Shown here one piece after another: positions 1-8,654 of a stretch of 64,000 bases of DNA. The notes beneath the pieces are model-generated. The model was not told where the DNA came from. It saw only the letters and a list, made by a program, of their open reading frames with translations, and did not search any database. The DNA is taken from positions 1 through 64,000 of the forward strand of contig CAZRRJ010000012.1 of the NCBI GenBank assembly GCA_964602515.1, given 5' to 3'. The stretch's first letter is position 1. Every line of letters starts with the position of its first letter. The stretch is from Carboxylicivirga sp964602515 (GTDB taxonomy: Bacteria; Bacteroidota; Bacteroidia; Bacteroidales; Marinilabiliaceae). A program made the position numbers and the translations under genes.

Positions 1-114
1 CATGCTTTAACTCCTACATTCGTATCTGCAAGTCTTACAATACATGCTTTAACTCCTACATTCATATCTGCAAGTCTTACAATACATGCTTAAACTCCTA
101 CATTCGTATCTGCA
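1..114. repeat. 42-bp tandem repeat, 2.7 copies
   Basis: Three copies start at 1, 43 and 85; the third is identical to the first over 30 bases apart from one substitution and then diverges. It lies inside the 3' end of the acetyltransferase gene on the minus strand. The period equals 14 codons, so the copies keep the gene's frame. The stop codon (90-92) is created by a single AAA-to-TAA difference between the copy in the gene and the two downstream copies. The array touches the window edge and may continue beyond it. Confidence 0.9.
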
Positions 115-1061
115 GGCCTTTTCAATTTCTTTTCATACCGCCAAAATACACGATCTACCTGTGCATTAACATGCCAGGCATAAAAATCAATTGGTCCTAC
201 CCATGGTATTATGGCGTGCGATAAGCCCATTTCTTTCATATCCTGTAAACAGCGTTTGAGCAGAATAGCTCCCATACCTTTACCCCTCAAATCGGGGTGT
301 GTTCCCATTGGTCCAAACCAACCGGTGCCTTTATTATTGGCATTGTGTGCCGAAAATGCTTTAACTTTTCCATTAAGCAGTGCAATATGAATAGATGGTC
401 GATTATCCTTAAAAGCCATTTCTACCTCGTTGACCCATAGCGCCCACTCATCTTTTATAAAATCCTGTATGGCCTGCTTATCTTCTGCTTTAGCCCGCCT
501 AACAACAATATTGTGTTTTAATAAAGACTGTTCTGCCTCCTGCATATCCCAATCCTGGTTTAAGTCCACCTTTAAATTAGCGGTATCGCCAAAACGCTTA
601 AATCCCCTGCGCATTGCCCAACACAAGGCAGGTGTATAACGCGGATCAATACCGGGCATAAAGTAGTTAAGGGGCACGTCGTAAATGCGTACTATATCAA
701 CGTTATGGTTTATATAAATGGTTTCAAGCTTCTGATACAATGCGCTTGCAATACCTTTTCGATGATAGGCTTTATCTACAGCTATAAGTTTTATATAGCC
801 ATAGCGTTTGCCACTAATATAACGCATTACGCCTTGTATAAATCCAATTATTTTTCCACTGTTGTAACAAGTAAAAGTGGCTTCAGGCATCCAATAAGGA
901 TCTCCTTCCAGTTTTTCGCCGAGGATAGCTGGTGTAATTTGATCATACGCCCAATTGGCATTGAGAAATGAGGCCAGTTCTGTATGATCGCAATTAGTAT
1001 ATTGGGTTATAGGATAAGTCATTTTATTAATATAAGGTTGCTGATTAATAAGCCAAGACAT
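90..1061 (-). CDS. GNAT-family acetyltransferase with two GNAT domains
   Basis: A 323-residue cytoplasmic protein with two tandem GNAT folds. The first (about 14-160) carries the acetyl-CoA loop HRKGIA near 100-105; the second (about 185-305) carries RGKGMG at 259-264. Family knowledge says it transfers an acetyl group from acetyl-CoA to an amine; the substrate cannot be read from sequence. The listed start lies 7 bp after the stop of the upstream DUF4922 gene, so the two are probably co-transcribed. An alternative start is Met14 (MTYPITQY), where homology to GNAT begins. The last residues and stop fall inside the 42-bp tandem repeat, so the C-terminus looks recently altered. Confidence 0.8.
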   Translation of the reverse strand: MSWLINQQPYINKMTYPITQYTNCDHTELASFLNANWAYDQITPAILGEKLEGDPYWMPEATFTCYNSGKIIGFIQGVMRYISGKRYGYIKLIAVDKAYHRKGIASALYQKLETIYINHNVDIVRIYDVPLNYFMPGIDPRYTPALCWAMRRGFKRFGDTANLKVDLNQDWDMQEAEQSLLKHNIVVRRAKAEDKQAIQDFIKDEWALWVNEVEMAFKDNRPSIHIALLNGKVKAFSAHNANNKGTGWFGPMGTHPDLRGKGMGAILLKRCLQDMKEMGLSHAIIPWVGPIDFYAWHVNAQVDRVFWRYEKKLKRPADTNVGV

Positions 1062-1068
1062 CTAAGCA

Positions 1069-2007
1069 TCATCCCCAAAGGGTGTTAAGTACTTTATTAC
1101 AATCTTTTTCTTGCATACATACTTCATTTAGTATTTGTGCTATATCCGTTGCTGTTATCTTTTCATAATCTTCGGACCGGGGGGTGATAAAAACACCTCC
1201 CATATCCACTGAAGCCGGACTAATAAGAATTTGCTCATCTCTTATAGCAAAATAACAAGCAGGACGATGTAGAATACGAGGAAAAACATGCACTACATAA
1301 TGTTCTTCTTCAAAGTAAGCCAGTACATTAAGCATTGGCTCTACCTCATCAGCCTGTAAAGCTCCTAAAGTGTTATACAAGGTGAAGAACTGTTTAGCCA
1401 GAGCCGGTGCATCAGTACTTTCAAACGATATTACGCCACGATTATAGTCCTGCCAGTTATATATTTTAACATTTTCTTTCACAACTTTTAACCGGGCATA
1501 TTTACCTGATCTATAATCAGCTTCAACAGGCATAAATCCTTTTACACCAGCCTGAAAATGAAAGTGATCAGGTGCTGACGCCCCACATTTTGGCCCATTA
1601 TAAAATAAGGTATAGTCATTTAGTTCTTTCGCCAGGTCAAGCATTGAAGCAAAATGCGGCGCAATAAGTTGTAAAGTATGCTTATTGCCCGGTATAGTTA
1701 AATGCTCCGGGAATATTGGAAATGGATTAATTAATATGGTAAACTCATCAAATGCAACGCCTTTTTGATCCTTCGGGCGATTCTTTTCGCACAAAAAACA
1801 CGGCCGTTCCTGTATTGATTTGGTATCCACTTTTGCTGCCGACGAGCGCATACGCTCAGGATTATACTGTACCTTTATTTCGCTACCTCCATCTAACTGA
1901 ACACTTTTAGTTTTTACTTTCTGTAATCCGACATAGTTAGTAGCGGCCAGATTCCAATTCAGAACCTGGTCTTTTATTAATTCTTTGGTTTTAAGAGAAA
2001 TGGTCAT
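1069..2007 (-). CDS. DUF4922 / HIT-superfamily nucleotidyltransferase-like protein
   Basis: A 312-residue protein with the histidine-triad signature HFHFQ at 148-152, preceded by a GalT/Apa2-like motif of NGPKCGASAPDH type. That arrangement is typical of nucleotidylylating HIT enzymes (galactose-1-phosphate uridylyltransferase, ATP adenylyltransferase, GDP-glucose phosphorylase). A C70-x2-C73 pair (CFLC) could bind zinc. I recognise it as DUF4922, common in Bacteroidales. A nucleotide-sugar or dinucleotide phosphorylase activity is inferred, not shown. It is followed closely by the GNAT gene and preceded by a glycosyltransferase, which fits a role in sugar-nucleotide metabolism. Confidence 0.7.
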   Translation of the reverse strand: MTISLKTKELIKDQVLNWNLAATNYVGLQKVKTKSVQLDGGSEIKVQYNPERMRSSAAKVDTKSIQERPCFLCEKNRPKDQKGVAFDEFTILINPFPIFPEHLTIPGNKHTLQLIAPHFASMLDLAKELNDYTLFYNGPKCGASAPDHFHFQAGVKGFMPVEADYRSGKYARLKVVKENVKIYNWQDYNRGVISFESTDAPALAKQFFTLYNTLGALQADEVEPMLNVLAYFEEEHYVVHVFPRILHRPACYFAIRDEQILISPASVDMGGVFITPRSEDYEKITATDIAQILNEVCMQEKDCNKVLNTLWG

Positions 2008-2170
2008 TATGTTATAATAAATTAAGATACAAGTACCAGAATTTTAGATACAGAAATATAACATTAAGTATCCAGATGTAAGCAACGAGACACACGTGTA
2101 GGGCTAAATAAGCACTAAGAGCTGATTTACAATTTATACTATAATTCAACGCTTAACGCTATATTGCTGA

Positions 2171-3631
2171 TCAGTTGCCTTTTGCCACGTACTGTTGACG
2201 CGCTTTAAACTCCAGTGTTCTGATTTTATCTTTATAAAAGTTATGCATATTCATCTTGTTAATATCAAGTGATGCATCAGAGTTATCATCCCAACGGCGA
2301 CATAAATAAAGCGGTTCGTAAATACGTCCTATTTGGTACTTGCGACTAATATTTAAGCCCAATGCATAATCCTCTCCATAACTGGTATTGGGAACTTTTA
2401 CATCGCGCAACACTGGTGTATAAAAAGCACGCGGAGCACCCAATCCGTTAATACGCAAGGCATTATTACGCCCATTACCTGGTGTCCACTCTTTATGGTC
2501 AATTAATCCCGGTGGTATCTCTTCCAGTTTAAAATTAACCATCTGGTAACTGCCCACTACCATAGCACAATTTTGTTCATAAAACGCTTTTACCACACGT
2601 TCTATCACGTTATCGTCTATATATAAATCATCACTATCCAGCTGAATAGCAAACTTCCCACAACGTTTATCGGCTACCGCTGTATTCCAGCATCCTCCTA
2701 TTCCTAAATCATCCCGCCCTGGAATAATATGTATCAAACGCTCATCACTAAACGATTGAATTATTTCTGAGGTTTTATCTGTAGAGTGGTTATCTACAAT
2801 AATCAGGTTAAAGGGGAAGGTTGTTTTTTGCTTTAACACTGATATAATAGCATCGCCTATAGTTTTTTCACGGTTACGAACGGGTATAATAACAGAGGCT
2901 TCAACCGGAAAATTACTTTCAGTAAATTCAATGGTTTTAAATTCAGGTTTAAGAAAAGCACCAACTGCCTTTAAATGCGCAGTACATGCCAGCTCCATTT
3001 CAACCTGGCGATTACGGTTACGAGGATCTACATAATCGAACATTTTCTCTCCCGATTGACGTGTATCCAGTTCTACTTCGGTATACAATAATTCGGGTAA
3101 GTGCATTAAATTATATTTTTGCGATATGCGTAAACGTATATCGTACAATGCTGCAAATTTATAATCGGTATCCATGGCTTCTACAGCACCTTTAAGTGCT
3201 TTAGCAGTAAATAGTAATAATGATCCGAAATTAAAATCATCGCGCAAACTACCTTCCTGGTACTCAATAACCGGATGTGCTGTCATTTTACCATCTTTCT
3301 TCTCATAATAATCAGCATACACCATACCAGCACCAGCATCGGAGCATGTTCTATACATCCGCTCCAGGGCATTCATACCAATATTCAGCTCCATAGCTTT
3401 GGTGTATACTGCTACGTAATCACCACATATCTTACTCAATAAAAGTTTCCATGTTGCTGTGGCATCCAACCCACCTTCAGAAAGTACAACGGTTACTCCT
3501 TCAAGTTCAATGGCTTTTTTTGCTACTATTATGATGTTTACATCATCACCCGATTCTCTAAATGCCTTTAATGTTGGCTTAATTTCTTCCTTGTTGGAGT
3601 AAGGTAGTATACATGTTATTTTCTTACGCAT
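2171..3631 (-). CDS. Family 2 glycosyltransferase with duplicated GT-A domain
   Basis: A 486-residue protein. The C-terminal half (about 245-470) is a canonical GT2 domain: the nucleotide-binding start ASVIIPVRNREKTIGDA, then IIVDNHSTDKT at about 277-287, and the metal-binding DSDD at 332-335. The N-terminal half (about 4-200) looks like a second, diverged GT2-like fold (ITCILPYSNKEE, then AGMVYADYYEK) lacking a clear DxD, so it may be non-catalytic. No membrane segment or signal peptide is visible. Its gene lies 24 bp downstream of the amidase gene on the same strand. The sugar donor and acceptor are unknown. Confidence 0.8.
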   Translation of the reverse strand: MRKKITCILPYSNKEEIKPTLKAFRESGDDVNIIIVAKKAIELEGVTVVLSEGGLDATATWKLLLSKICGDYVAVYTKAMELNIGMNALERMYRTCSDAGAGMVYADYYEKKDGKMTAHPVIEYQEGSLRDDFNFGSLLLFTAKALKGAVEAMDTDYKFAALYDIRLRISQKYNLMHLPELLYTEVELDTRQSGEKMFDYVDPRNRNRQVEMELACTAHLKAVGAFLKPEFKTIEFTESNFPVEASVIIPVRNREKTIGDAIISVLKQKTTFPFNLIIVDNHSTDKTSEIIQSFSDERLIHIIPGRDDLGIGGCWNTAVADKRCGKFAIQLDSDDLYIDDNVIERVVKAFYEQNCAMVVGSYQMVNFKLEEIPPGLIDHKEWTPGNGRNNALRINGLGAPRAFYTPVLRDVKVPNTSYGEDYALGLNISRKYQIGRIYEPLYLCRRWDDNSDASLDINKMNMHNFYKDKIRTLEFKARQQYVAKGN

Positions 3632-3655
3632 AGTATTAAGTATTTTGTCAGTTCG

Positions 3656-6600
3656 TTATTGTTCTTTAATAAAAAAATCGAGTATCTCTTTCATTAAAAT
3701 ATCCCGCTCCTTATTGGATATAATGGTTTCAAATGGAAAACCTAATATGACGGTTTTATAGTCGCCTTTATAAATAGTACCGGCACTGGCATTATTTTCC
3801 TTATAGCGAAAAGCCGTTACCACATTTTTACCTGAAGGCTCAATGGCATCAGGTGCTTCTACTGCATAAACATCAGGCCTGCTAACGGTATTAAAATTTA
3901 GTTCTCCATTTACAATTGACCGGGCATAATCCGTTGTATAAACTCCTCCGCTTTTAACAGCATGGTTTGTGCGCCAAATAAAATGCAGTATTTTAGAGGC
4001 AAAATCCTCCGCTACCGTATCGTTGTGCAATGCAAAGTCAGAGCCCACATAAGCACCACTCATAAATACGTGTTGTTTATTGGCCGTCGCCAACTTCAGC
4101 TTATCCATAAAAGCTGGTGTATATATTTTATAGTTGACTTCTTTACTTTTGTACGATGTTGTTGTACGTTCTTCTCCCAATATCACATCAATAGCTCTAA
4201 ATGGGGAAGTATCATAGCCTGCACTTTCAAAAGCTTCATCGCTTACCGATATAAATGAGTAGCCTGCTCTTAAAATAGATTGTCCATGTGTAATAACATT
4301 GTCAAAACTGTTGCCTTTTATAATCTGGGCTTCACTATTTCCATAACTTGCTCCCCAACCCGGACTATCATCATCTATCCAAGGCGACTGGCGGTTAAAA
4401 TCATATTGATGACCTGAATACCCGTATTCATACTTATCGGGCACCCCCTGATCTTCCCACCATGCCACTCCCGCAAAATTATTCTCATCAATAAATGCAG
4501 GGGCACTAACACGATCAAAAGCATTAACAACCAATACCATTTCTGCTTCTTTACCTGCAATTCCTATTGATAATATTTCACCTGGCATACTTTCTCCTCC
4601 GGCATTCAGGGCTGTTACTTTATAACTAACTAACTCACCATCAACCAGCCCAGGCAGCTTATATGTTTCACTTTCTACTAGTGTTCCATTATCAAAACCG
4701 TTATTGCCTATGCGACGATAAACTTTATATTTAGTTGGTTCTGCACTGGGTTCCAAAGGATCAACCACAGGCTTCCAGCTCAATTCATAACCTTGTTCTG
4801 ACTGTTTTATAGCCATATGGTTAACCGGCAAAGGTTGTACAACATAAGGACGCTCCTCCTGAAAGGCTAGAAATTTAAGCATTCCCTTATATACCGCCCT
4901 GCTTACATTAAAACGAAAATCAGGGTTCAAACCCAATTTCATGTCAGCCAGGTTCTGATGCGATAATAATTCAAGTAACATTGTTGGAACATTTGGTCGC
5001 CATGCTTCAGAATACTGCTTATCCCACATAGCCCTGTGAGTCCAATCGCTACGGTACAAAGCCCTGATGTCATCCACAATTTGCGTTTGTATCATATCTG
5101 TTAAATCACGGCTTGCTAATTTTGACTGTCCGTTAGGAAATTTGCCTTCATCGCGTTCTGCACTATAAATACCAAGGGTTCCTATTACAGAATCATTGGA
5201 TGTTACCCCCGCATCGGTATGAAAAGCAAAAGCTAAATCAATCGGAAGATTCAATCCCTTTGCATTGCGATCTATTGTAGGCCCATTAGGTGCACCCATT
5301 AGGTAATTCACCCATTCGCCCCTACTTTGGTAATCATCGTTATAATCATTTTTCTCTTCATTCAAACTATAAACCAAAGTATCGGGCATACCTGCATATT
5401 GTAAGTAGTAACGTGCCGCTTCCATATACCTTGGTCGCTGCGATGTTTTCCATGTGTAATTATCCGGGTTTACTTTTACACCCTTCACATGCTTTTCTTG
5501 TCCTGATTTAAGCGACCATTGGTTAGGCAATATTTCATCTGCGGGCCGACGGGCTACATTACCCATTCCACCACCAAAACGAACAGCATCAACTGAAACC
5601 CGGCCATCGGCAAATACACTCAATGAAGCGTCTTTTCCCTTATTAAAATAAAATGTACCCAAATAAGCCCATGTGCCACCTCCCATTGTTTGATTCAATA
5701 TATACGATGTACTTCCGCCACTGTGATTAATGGTGTATTTTACTTTTTCTGAATTATTTTTAGCTTGTTGATAAGAAACGTAAACCGCATATTCTCCACT
5801 TTCAGTAAAATTTGGCTTATAGGTAGCTACTATACCTTTTGCCTTAGTGTATTTTGACGCCCCCAGTACAAAGGGATTATCGCCGGGATACAAGGTGTCT
5901 TTCATTAAAAATCCCGTTTCATCTTTCCATTTTAAATCAGTATTTAATATCAATTCTGAACCAGTACTGCTCCGGTCATTATCAACCAATACTTCATGAG
6001 TCTGAAAACTTCTTTCGCGCGGCATAAAAACTGTAGCTCCTGAGTTTTCTAACATGGGTACAATATAAGGGAGCACATACAGCATAGGCGAAATATCTTC
6101 CACAGATCCGTACAGGCGAGCCCTTTGCCATTCCCAACGATCTAATTTCGATTCGTAATACCATCCATGGCTGTGCCAAAGGGCAATATGGTTTAAAGAG
6201 AGGCCTTTATGATATAACTCCGTATCTTCCCTGCTGATGTATGCCTGTTTAACCCTTCTTTTTGACAAACGATCTTGTTGAATATTTTTCGCCGAATAAT
6301 CCCAATTCGGTATCAGTTGGGCTATTTCGTAACCATTGGTATAAACCAAAGTCGTATATTCTTTAGCCTTGCCTCTTAAGTGATCTTTTAAGCTCTTTTT
6401 AAATAAACCCTCATCAGCAGCGCGCCAGGGAATATACGATAATGACTTATTAAACTTAAATACAACCACTTTTTTACCATGGTTAACTGAAACTGATTCC
6501 AGGATGATTTCTCCCACATGATTCCATTGCTGCAATGGGTTCTGCCAATCAGAAAAAGCTTTAACAGTGTTTCGTTCAGATTTATTTTCTTCACTTGCCT

Positions 6601-6670
6601 GTCCTTTGAGCTGATTAAAGCTTAACAAAGAAAAACTAAGTAGAAAAATATGCTTCAGGATTATTCTCAC
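3656..6670 (-). CDS. Secreted N-acetylmuramoyl-L-alanine amidase-like protein with golvesin-type and FnIII domains
   Basis: A 1004-residue exported protein with a signal peptide (about 1-24) starting from GTG. The amidase_3-like catalytic fold appears split. Candidate zinc ligands lie in ALWHSHGWYYE (His166/His168) and FHTDAG (His484), and VPTMLLELLSHQN resembles the C-terminal glutamate region. Between these halves, about residues 285-367, sits a golvesin-C-like beta domain (TMGGGTWAYLGTFYF, then DAVRFGGG). A fibronectin III-like stretch follows near 640-710 (TKYKVYRRIG). Such proteins are often labelled xanthan lyase in Bacteroidetes databases. The family cleaves the MurNAc-L-Ala bond of peptidoglycan. 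It is divergent from the amino-sugar kinase/murQ operon, which supports a cell-wall-degradation role. Confidence 0.72.
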   Translation of the reverse strand: MRIILKHIFLLSFSLLSFNQLKGQASEENKSERNTVKAFSDWQNPLQQWNHVGEIILESVSVNHGKKVVVFKFNKSLSYIPWRAADEGLFKKSLKDHLRGKAKEYTTLVYTNGYEIAQLIPNWDYSAKNIQQDRLSKRRVKQAYISREDTELYHKGLSLNHIALWHSHGWYYESKLDRWEWQRARLYGSVEDISPMLYVLPYIVPMLENSGATVFMPRERSFQTHEVLVDNDRSSTGSELILNTDLKWKDETGFLMKDTLYPGDNPFVLGASKYTKAKGIVATYKPNFTESGEYAVYVSYQQAKNNSEKVKYTINHSGGSTSYILNQTMGGGTWAYLGTFYFNKGKDASLSVFADGRVSVDAVRFGGGMGNVARRPADEILPNQWSLKSGQEKHVKGVKVNPDNYTWKTSQRPRYMEAARYYLQYAGMPDTLVYSLNEEKNDYNDDYQSRGEWVNYLMGAPNGPTIDRNAKGLNLPIDLAFAFHTDAGVTSNDSVIGTLGIYSAERDEGKFPNGQSKLASRDLTDMIQTQIVDDIRALYRSDWTHRAMWDKQYSEAWRPNVPTMLLELLSHQNLADMKLGLNPDFRFNVSRAVYKGMLKFLAFQEERPYVVQPLPVNHMAIKQSEQGYELSWKPVVDPLEPSAEPTKYKVYRRIGNNGFDNGTLVESETYKLPGLVDGELVSYKVTALNAGGESMPGEILSIGIAGKEAEMVLVVNAFDRVSAPAFIDENNFAGVAWWEDQGVPDKYEYGYSGHQYDFNRQSPWIDDDSPGWGASYGNSEAQIIKGNSFDNVITHGQSILRAGYSFISVSDEAFESAGYDTSPFRAIDVILGEERTTTSYKSKEVNYKIYTPAFMDKLKLATANKQHVFMSGAYVGSDFALHNDTVAEDFASKILHFIWRTNHAVKSGGVYTTDYARSIVNGELNFNTVSRPDVYAVEAPDAIEPSGKNVVTAFRYKENNASAGTIYKGDYKTVILGFPFETIISNKERDILMKEILDFFIKEQ

Positions 6671-6753
6671 TTTATTTCTAATTAAATTAATATTCCAAGA
6701 ATATCATCGCAGGTCAAAAATAGAAAGTTTTTTACAAGTTTCAAATTTTTGTC

Positions 6754-6768
6754 ATACATCTTACGTAT
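6754..6768. promoter_or_regulatory. Possible regulator half-palindrome in the amidase/kinase divergent promoter region
   Basis: The imperfect dyad ATAC(N7)GTAT lies between the divergent amidase and kinase genes, about 30 bp upstream of the kinase -7 element. It shares ATACATCnTAC with the region upstream of the FadR-family gene at 9398-9415. Operator function is an inference from this similarity only. Confidence 0.3.
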
Positions 6769-6796
6769 TATTCTTGATTTCTAATCTTTTTATTTT

Positions 6797-6804
6797 TACA
6801 TTTG
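6797..6804 (+). promoter_or_regulatory. Bacteroidetes-type -7 promoter element (TACATTTG)
   Basis: It matches the TAnnTTTG consensus. A TTG at about 6773-6775 sits about 21 bp upstream, as expected for the -33 element. It precedes the kinase/murQ operon, giving a leader of roughly 95 nt. Confidence 0.55.
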
Positions 6805-6905
6805 CACTATTCCTATTAATAGCACAACACTTTAATTTCACACTAAACCGTGCATTATCAGGGCTTACAAAATAATAAAACGAATTACAATACAGTTCAT
6901 AAAAT

Positions 6906-7754
6906 ATGACGATGACACTCATTGCAGATAGCGGTTCAACAAAAACTGAATGGCATTTACTAAGCGATAATCCTACAAAAAATATCACATGTATTACAAA
7001 AGGCATTAATCCTTTTTATCAAACATCAGCTGAGATAGTCCAAAGTTTAAACGAGGAATATACATTAAATAGTGCTAAGCCTCAAGAGATATTCTTTTAT
7101 GGTGCAGGATGTGCCAATGAAGAAAAAAATAGGATTGTAAAAGAAGCCCTGATTAAATTTTTTGATACCCAAAATATAACCATCAACAGCGATTTAACTG
7201 GTGCGGCACGATCCCTTTGCCAAAACAACGAAGGTATAGCCTGCATTTTGGGTACCGGCTCCAACTCCTGTTATTACAATGGAGAGACTGTTACGGCCAA
7301 TGTATCTCCTTTGGGGTTTATTATTGGTGATGAAGGAAGTGGTGCTGTATTAGGTAAAAAACTGGTGGGCGACATTTTAAAAAATCAGTTACCACAAACT
7401 ATTATTGAGTTATTTTTTAACGAGTACCAAACTAATTGTGGCGAAATACTCGACCATATCTACAAAAGACCATTACCAAACCGTTACCTGGCACAGTATA
7501 CCAGGTTTCTTTCAAAACATATTCACTTACAGGAACTGGAGGATATTGTAAGCAATGCATTTGAAGAATTTATCAAACGCAACCTACTACAATACCCGAA
7601 TGTAAAAGAACTTAAAATAAATTTCACCGGAAGCATAGCCCATCATTTTACGTCTCAACTGGAAAAAGCACTGAATAAATATAAACTTACACTTGGTACT
7701 GTTTCACAAGCGCCGATGAATGGCCTCGTACAATACCATTCTCAATCAAAATGA
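6906..7754 (+). CDS. BadF/BadG-family N-acetylglucosamine/N-acetylmuramate kinase
   Basis: A 282-residue ASKHA-fold sugar kinase. The phosphate-1 loop IADSGSTKTEW is at residues 5-15, the phosphate-2/adenosine region CILGTGSNSCYY at about 115-126, and GDEGSGAVLGKKL follows. In this family NagK-type enzymes phosphorylate GlcNAc, and clostridial MurK phosphorylates both GlcNAc and MurNAc. The stop codon overlaps the murQ start, so the two are translationally coupled. That makes MurNAc phosphorylation to feed MurQ the natural reading. Substrate choice between GlcNAc and MurNAc cannot be settled from sequence. Confidence 0.85.
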   Translation: MTMTLIADSGSTKTEWHLLSDNPTKNITCITKGINPFYQTSAEIVQSLNEEYTLNSAKPQEIFFYGAGCANEEKNRIVKEALIKFFDTQNITINSDLTGAARSLCQNNEGIACILGTGSNSCYYNGETVTANVSPLGFIIGDEGSGAVLGKKLVGDILKNQLPQTIIELFFNEYQTNCGEILDHIYKRPLPNRYLAQYTRFLSKHIHLQELEDIVSNAFEEFIKRNLLQYPNVKELKINFTGSIAHHFTSQLEKALNKYKLTLGTVSQAPMNGLVQYHSQSK

Positions 7755-8587
7755 TCGCAATGACAAAAAAAAACACACAAAGCATAACCGAGTCATCATC
7801 TCATTTTGATAACCTTGAGAAAATGTCGGTCGAAGAACTTATCACCAATATTAACAGCGAAGATGCCAAAGTACATATCGCGGTAAAAAAAGCTTTACCA
7901 CAAATAAAAAGATTGGTTGAACGCATTATATTACGTATGGAGCAAGGTGGCCGGGTATTTTACCTGGGTGCTGGCACCAGCGGGCGCCTGGGTGTATTGG
8001 ATGCTTCGGAGCTACCTCCCACTTTTGGTGTACCTGATAATATGGTTATAGCATTAATAGCCGGAGGTAATACAGCCATACGACATGCAGTGGAGGCAGC
8101 CGAAGATGACTCCGAAAAAGGCTGGGAAGAGTTACAGGAATACAAAGTTGATGAACTGGATACTGTAATAGGCATAGCTGCATCGGGTACAACCCCCTAT
8201 GTAATTGGAGCAATTAAAAAAGCCAGGCAAAATGGCTTATTAACAGGATGCATCACCTGTAACTCAAACAGTAAAGTTGCAGAAGTAAGTGAATTTCCAA
8301 TTGAAGCAATTGTAGGTCCTGAATTTGTTACAGGTAGTACACGCCTAAAAGCCGGAACCGCTCAAAAAATGATTTTGAATATTATTACTACGTCTGTTAT
8401 GATTAAGCTTGGAAGGGTAAAAGGTAACAGGATGGTGAATATGCAATTAACAAATAACAAGCTTGTGGATCGTGGGGCACGAATGATTATGGAAGAACTA
8501 AAGCTGACCTATGAAGATTCTAAAAGTATACTTCTGAAATATGGATCGGTAAAAAAAGCTATAGAAGCTTACAGTAAACAAAAGTAG
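7751..8587 (+). CDS. murQ: N-acetylmuramic acid 6-phosphate etherase
   Basis: A 278-residue SIS-domain enzyme that cleaves the lactyl ether of MurNAc-6-phosphate to give GlcNAc-6-phosphate and D-lactate, in cytoplasmic peptidoglycan salvage. The family signature AGTSGRLGVLDASELPPTFG is at about 74-93; GPEFVTGSTRLKAGTAQK (about 188-205) and the TNNKLVDRG segment are also diagnostic. It is slightly shorter than the roughly 300-residue E. coli enzyme. The start overlaps the kinase stop (ATGA at 7751); an in-frame ATG four codons in (7760) is an alternative. A strong hairpin terminator follows the gene. Confidence 0.95.
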   Translation: MIAMTKKNTQSITESSSHFDNLEKMSVEELITNINSEDAKVHIAVKKALPQIKRLVERIILRMEQGGRVFYLGAGTSGRLGVLDASELPPTFGVPDNMVIALIAGGNTAIRHAVEAAEDDSEKGWEELQEYKVDELDTVIGIAASGTTPYVIGAIKKARQNGLLTGCITCNSNSKVAEVSEFPIEAIVGPEFVTGSTRLKAGTAQKMILNIITTSVMIKLGRVKGNRMVNMQLTNNKLVDRGARMIMEELKLTYEDSKSILLKYGSVKKAIEAYSKQK

Positions 8588-8601
8588 GAAGTACATAAAC
8601 C

Positions 8602-8637
8602 AAAAGCGGAATGTTGATCTAAAACATTCCGCTTTTT
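8602..8637 (+). terminator. Intrinsic terminator after murQ
   Basis: A perfect 14-bp stem (8602-8615 with 8623-8636), 7-nt loop, T-rich right arm. It lies between the convergent murQ and FadR-family genes and, with A-rich left arm, may work in both directions. Confidence 0.9.
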
Positions 8638-8654
8638 ATTATTAAAACTGAAAA

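Noticed and set aside
1..114. CRISPR-like repeat at the window edge
   Set aside because: A 42-bp head-to-tail duplication of coding sequence without spacers.
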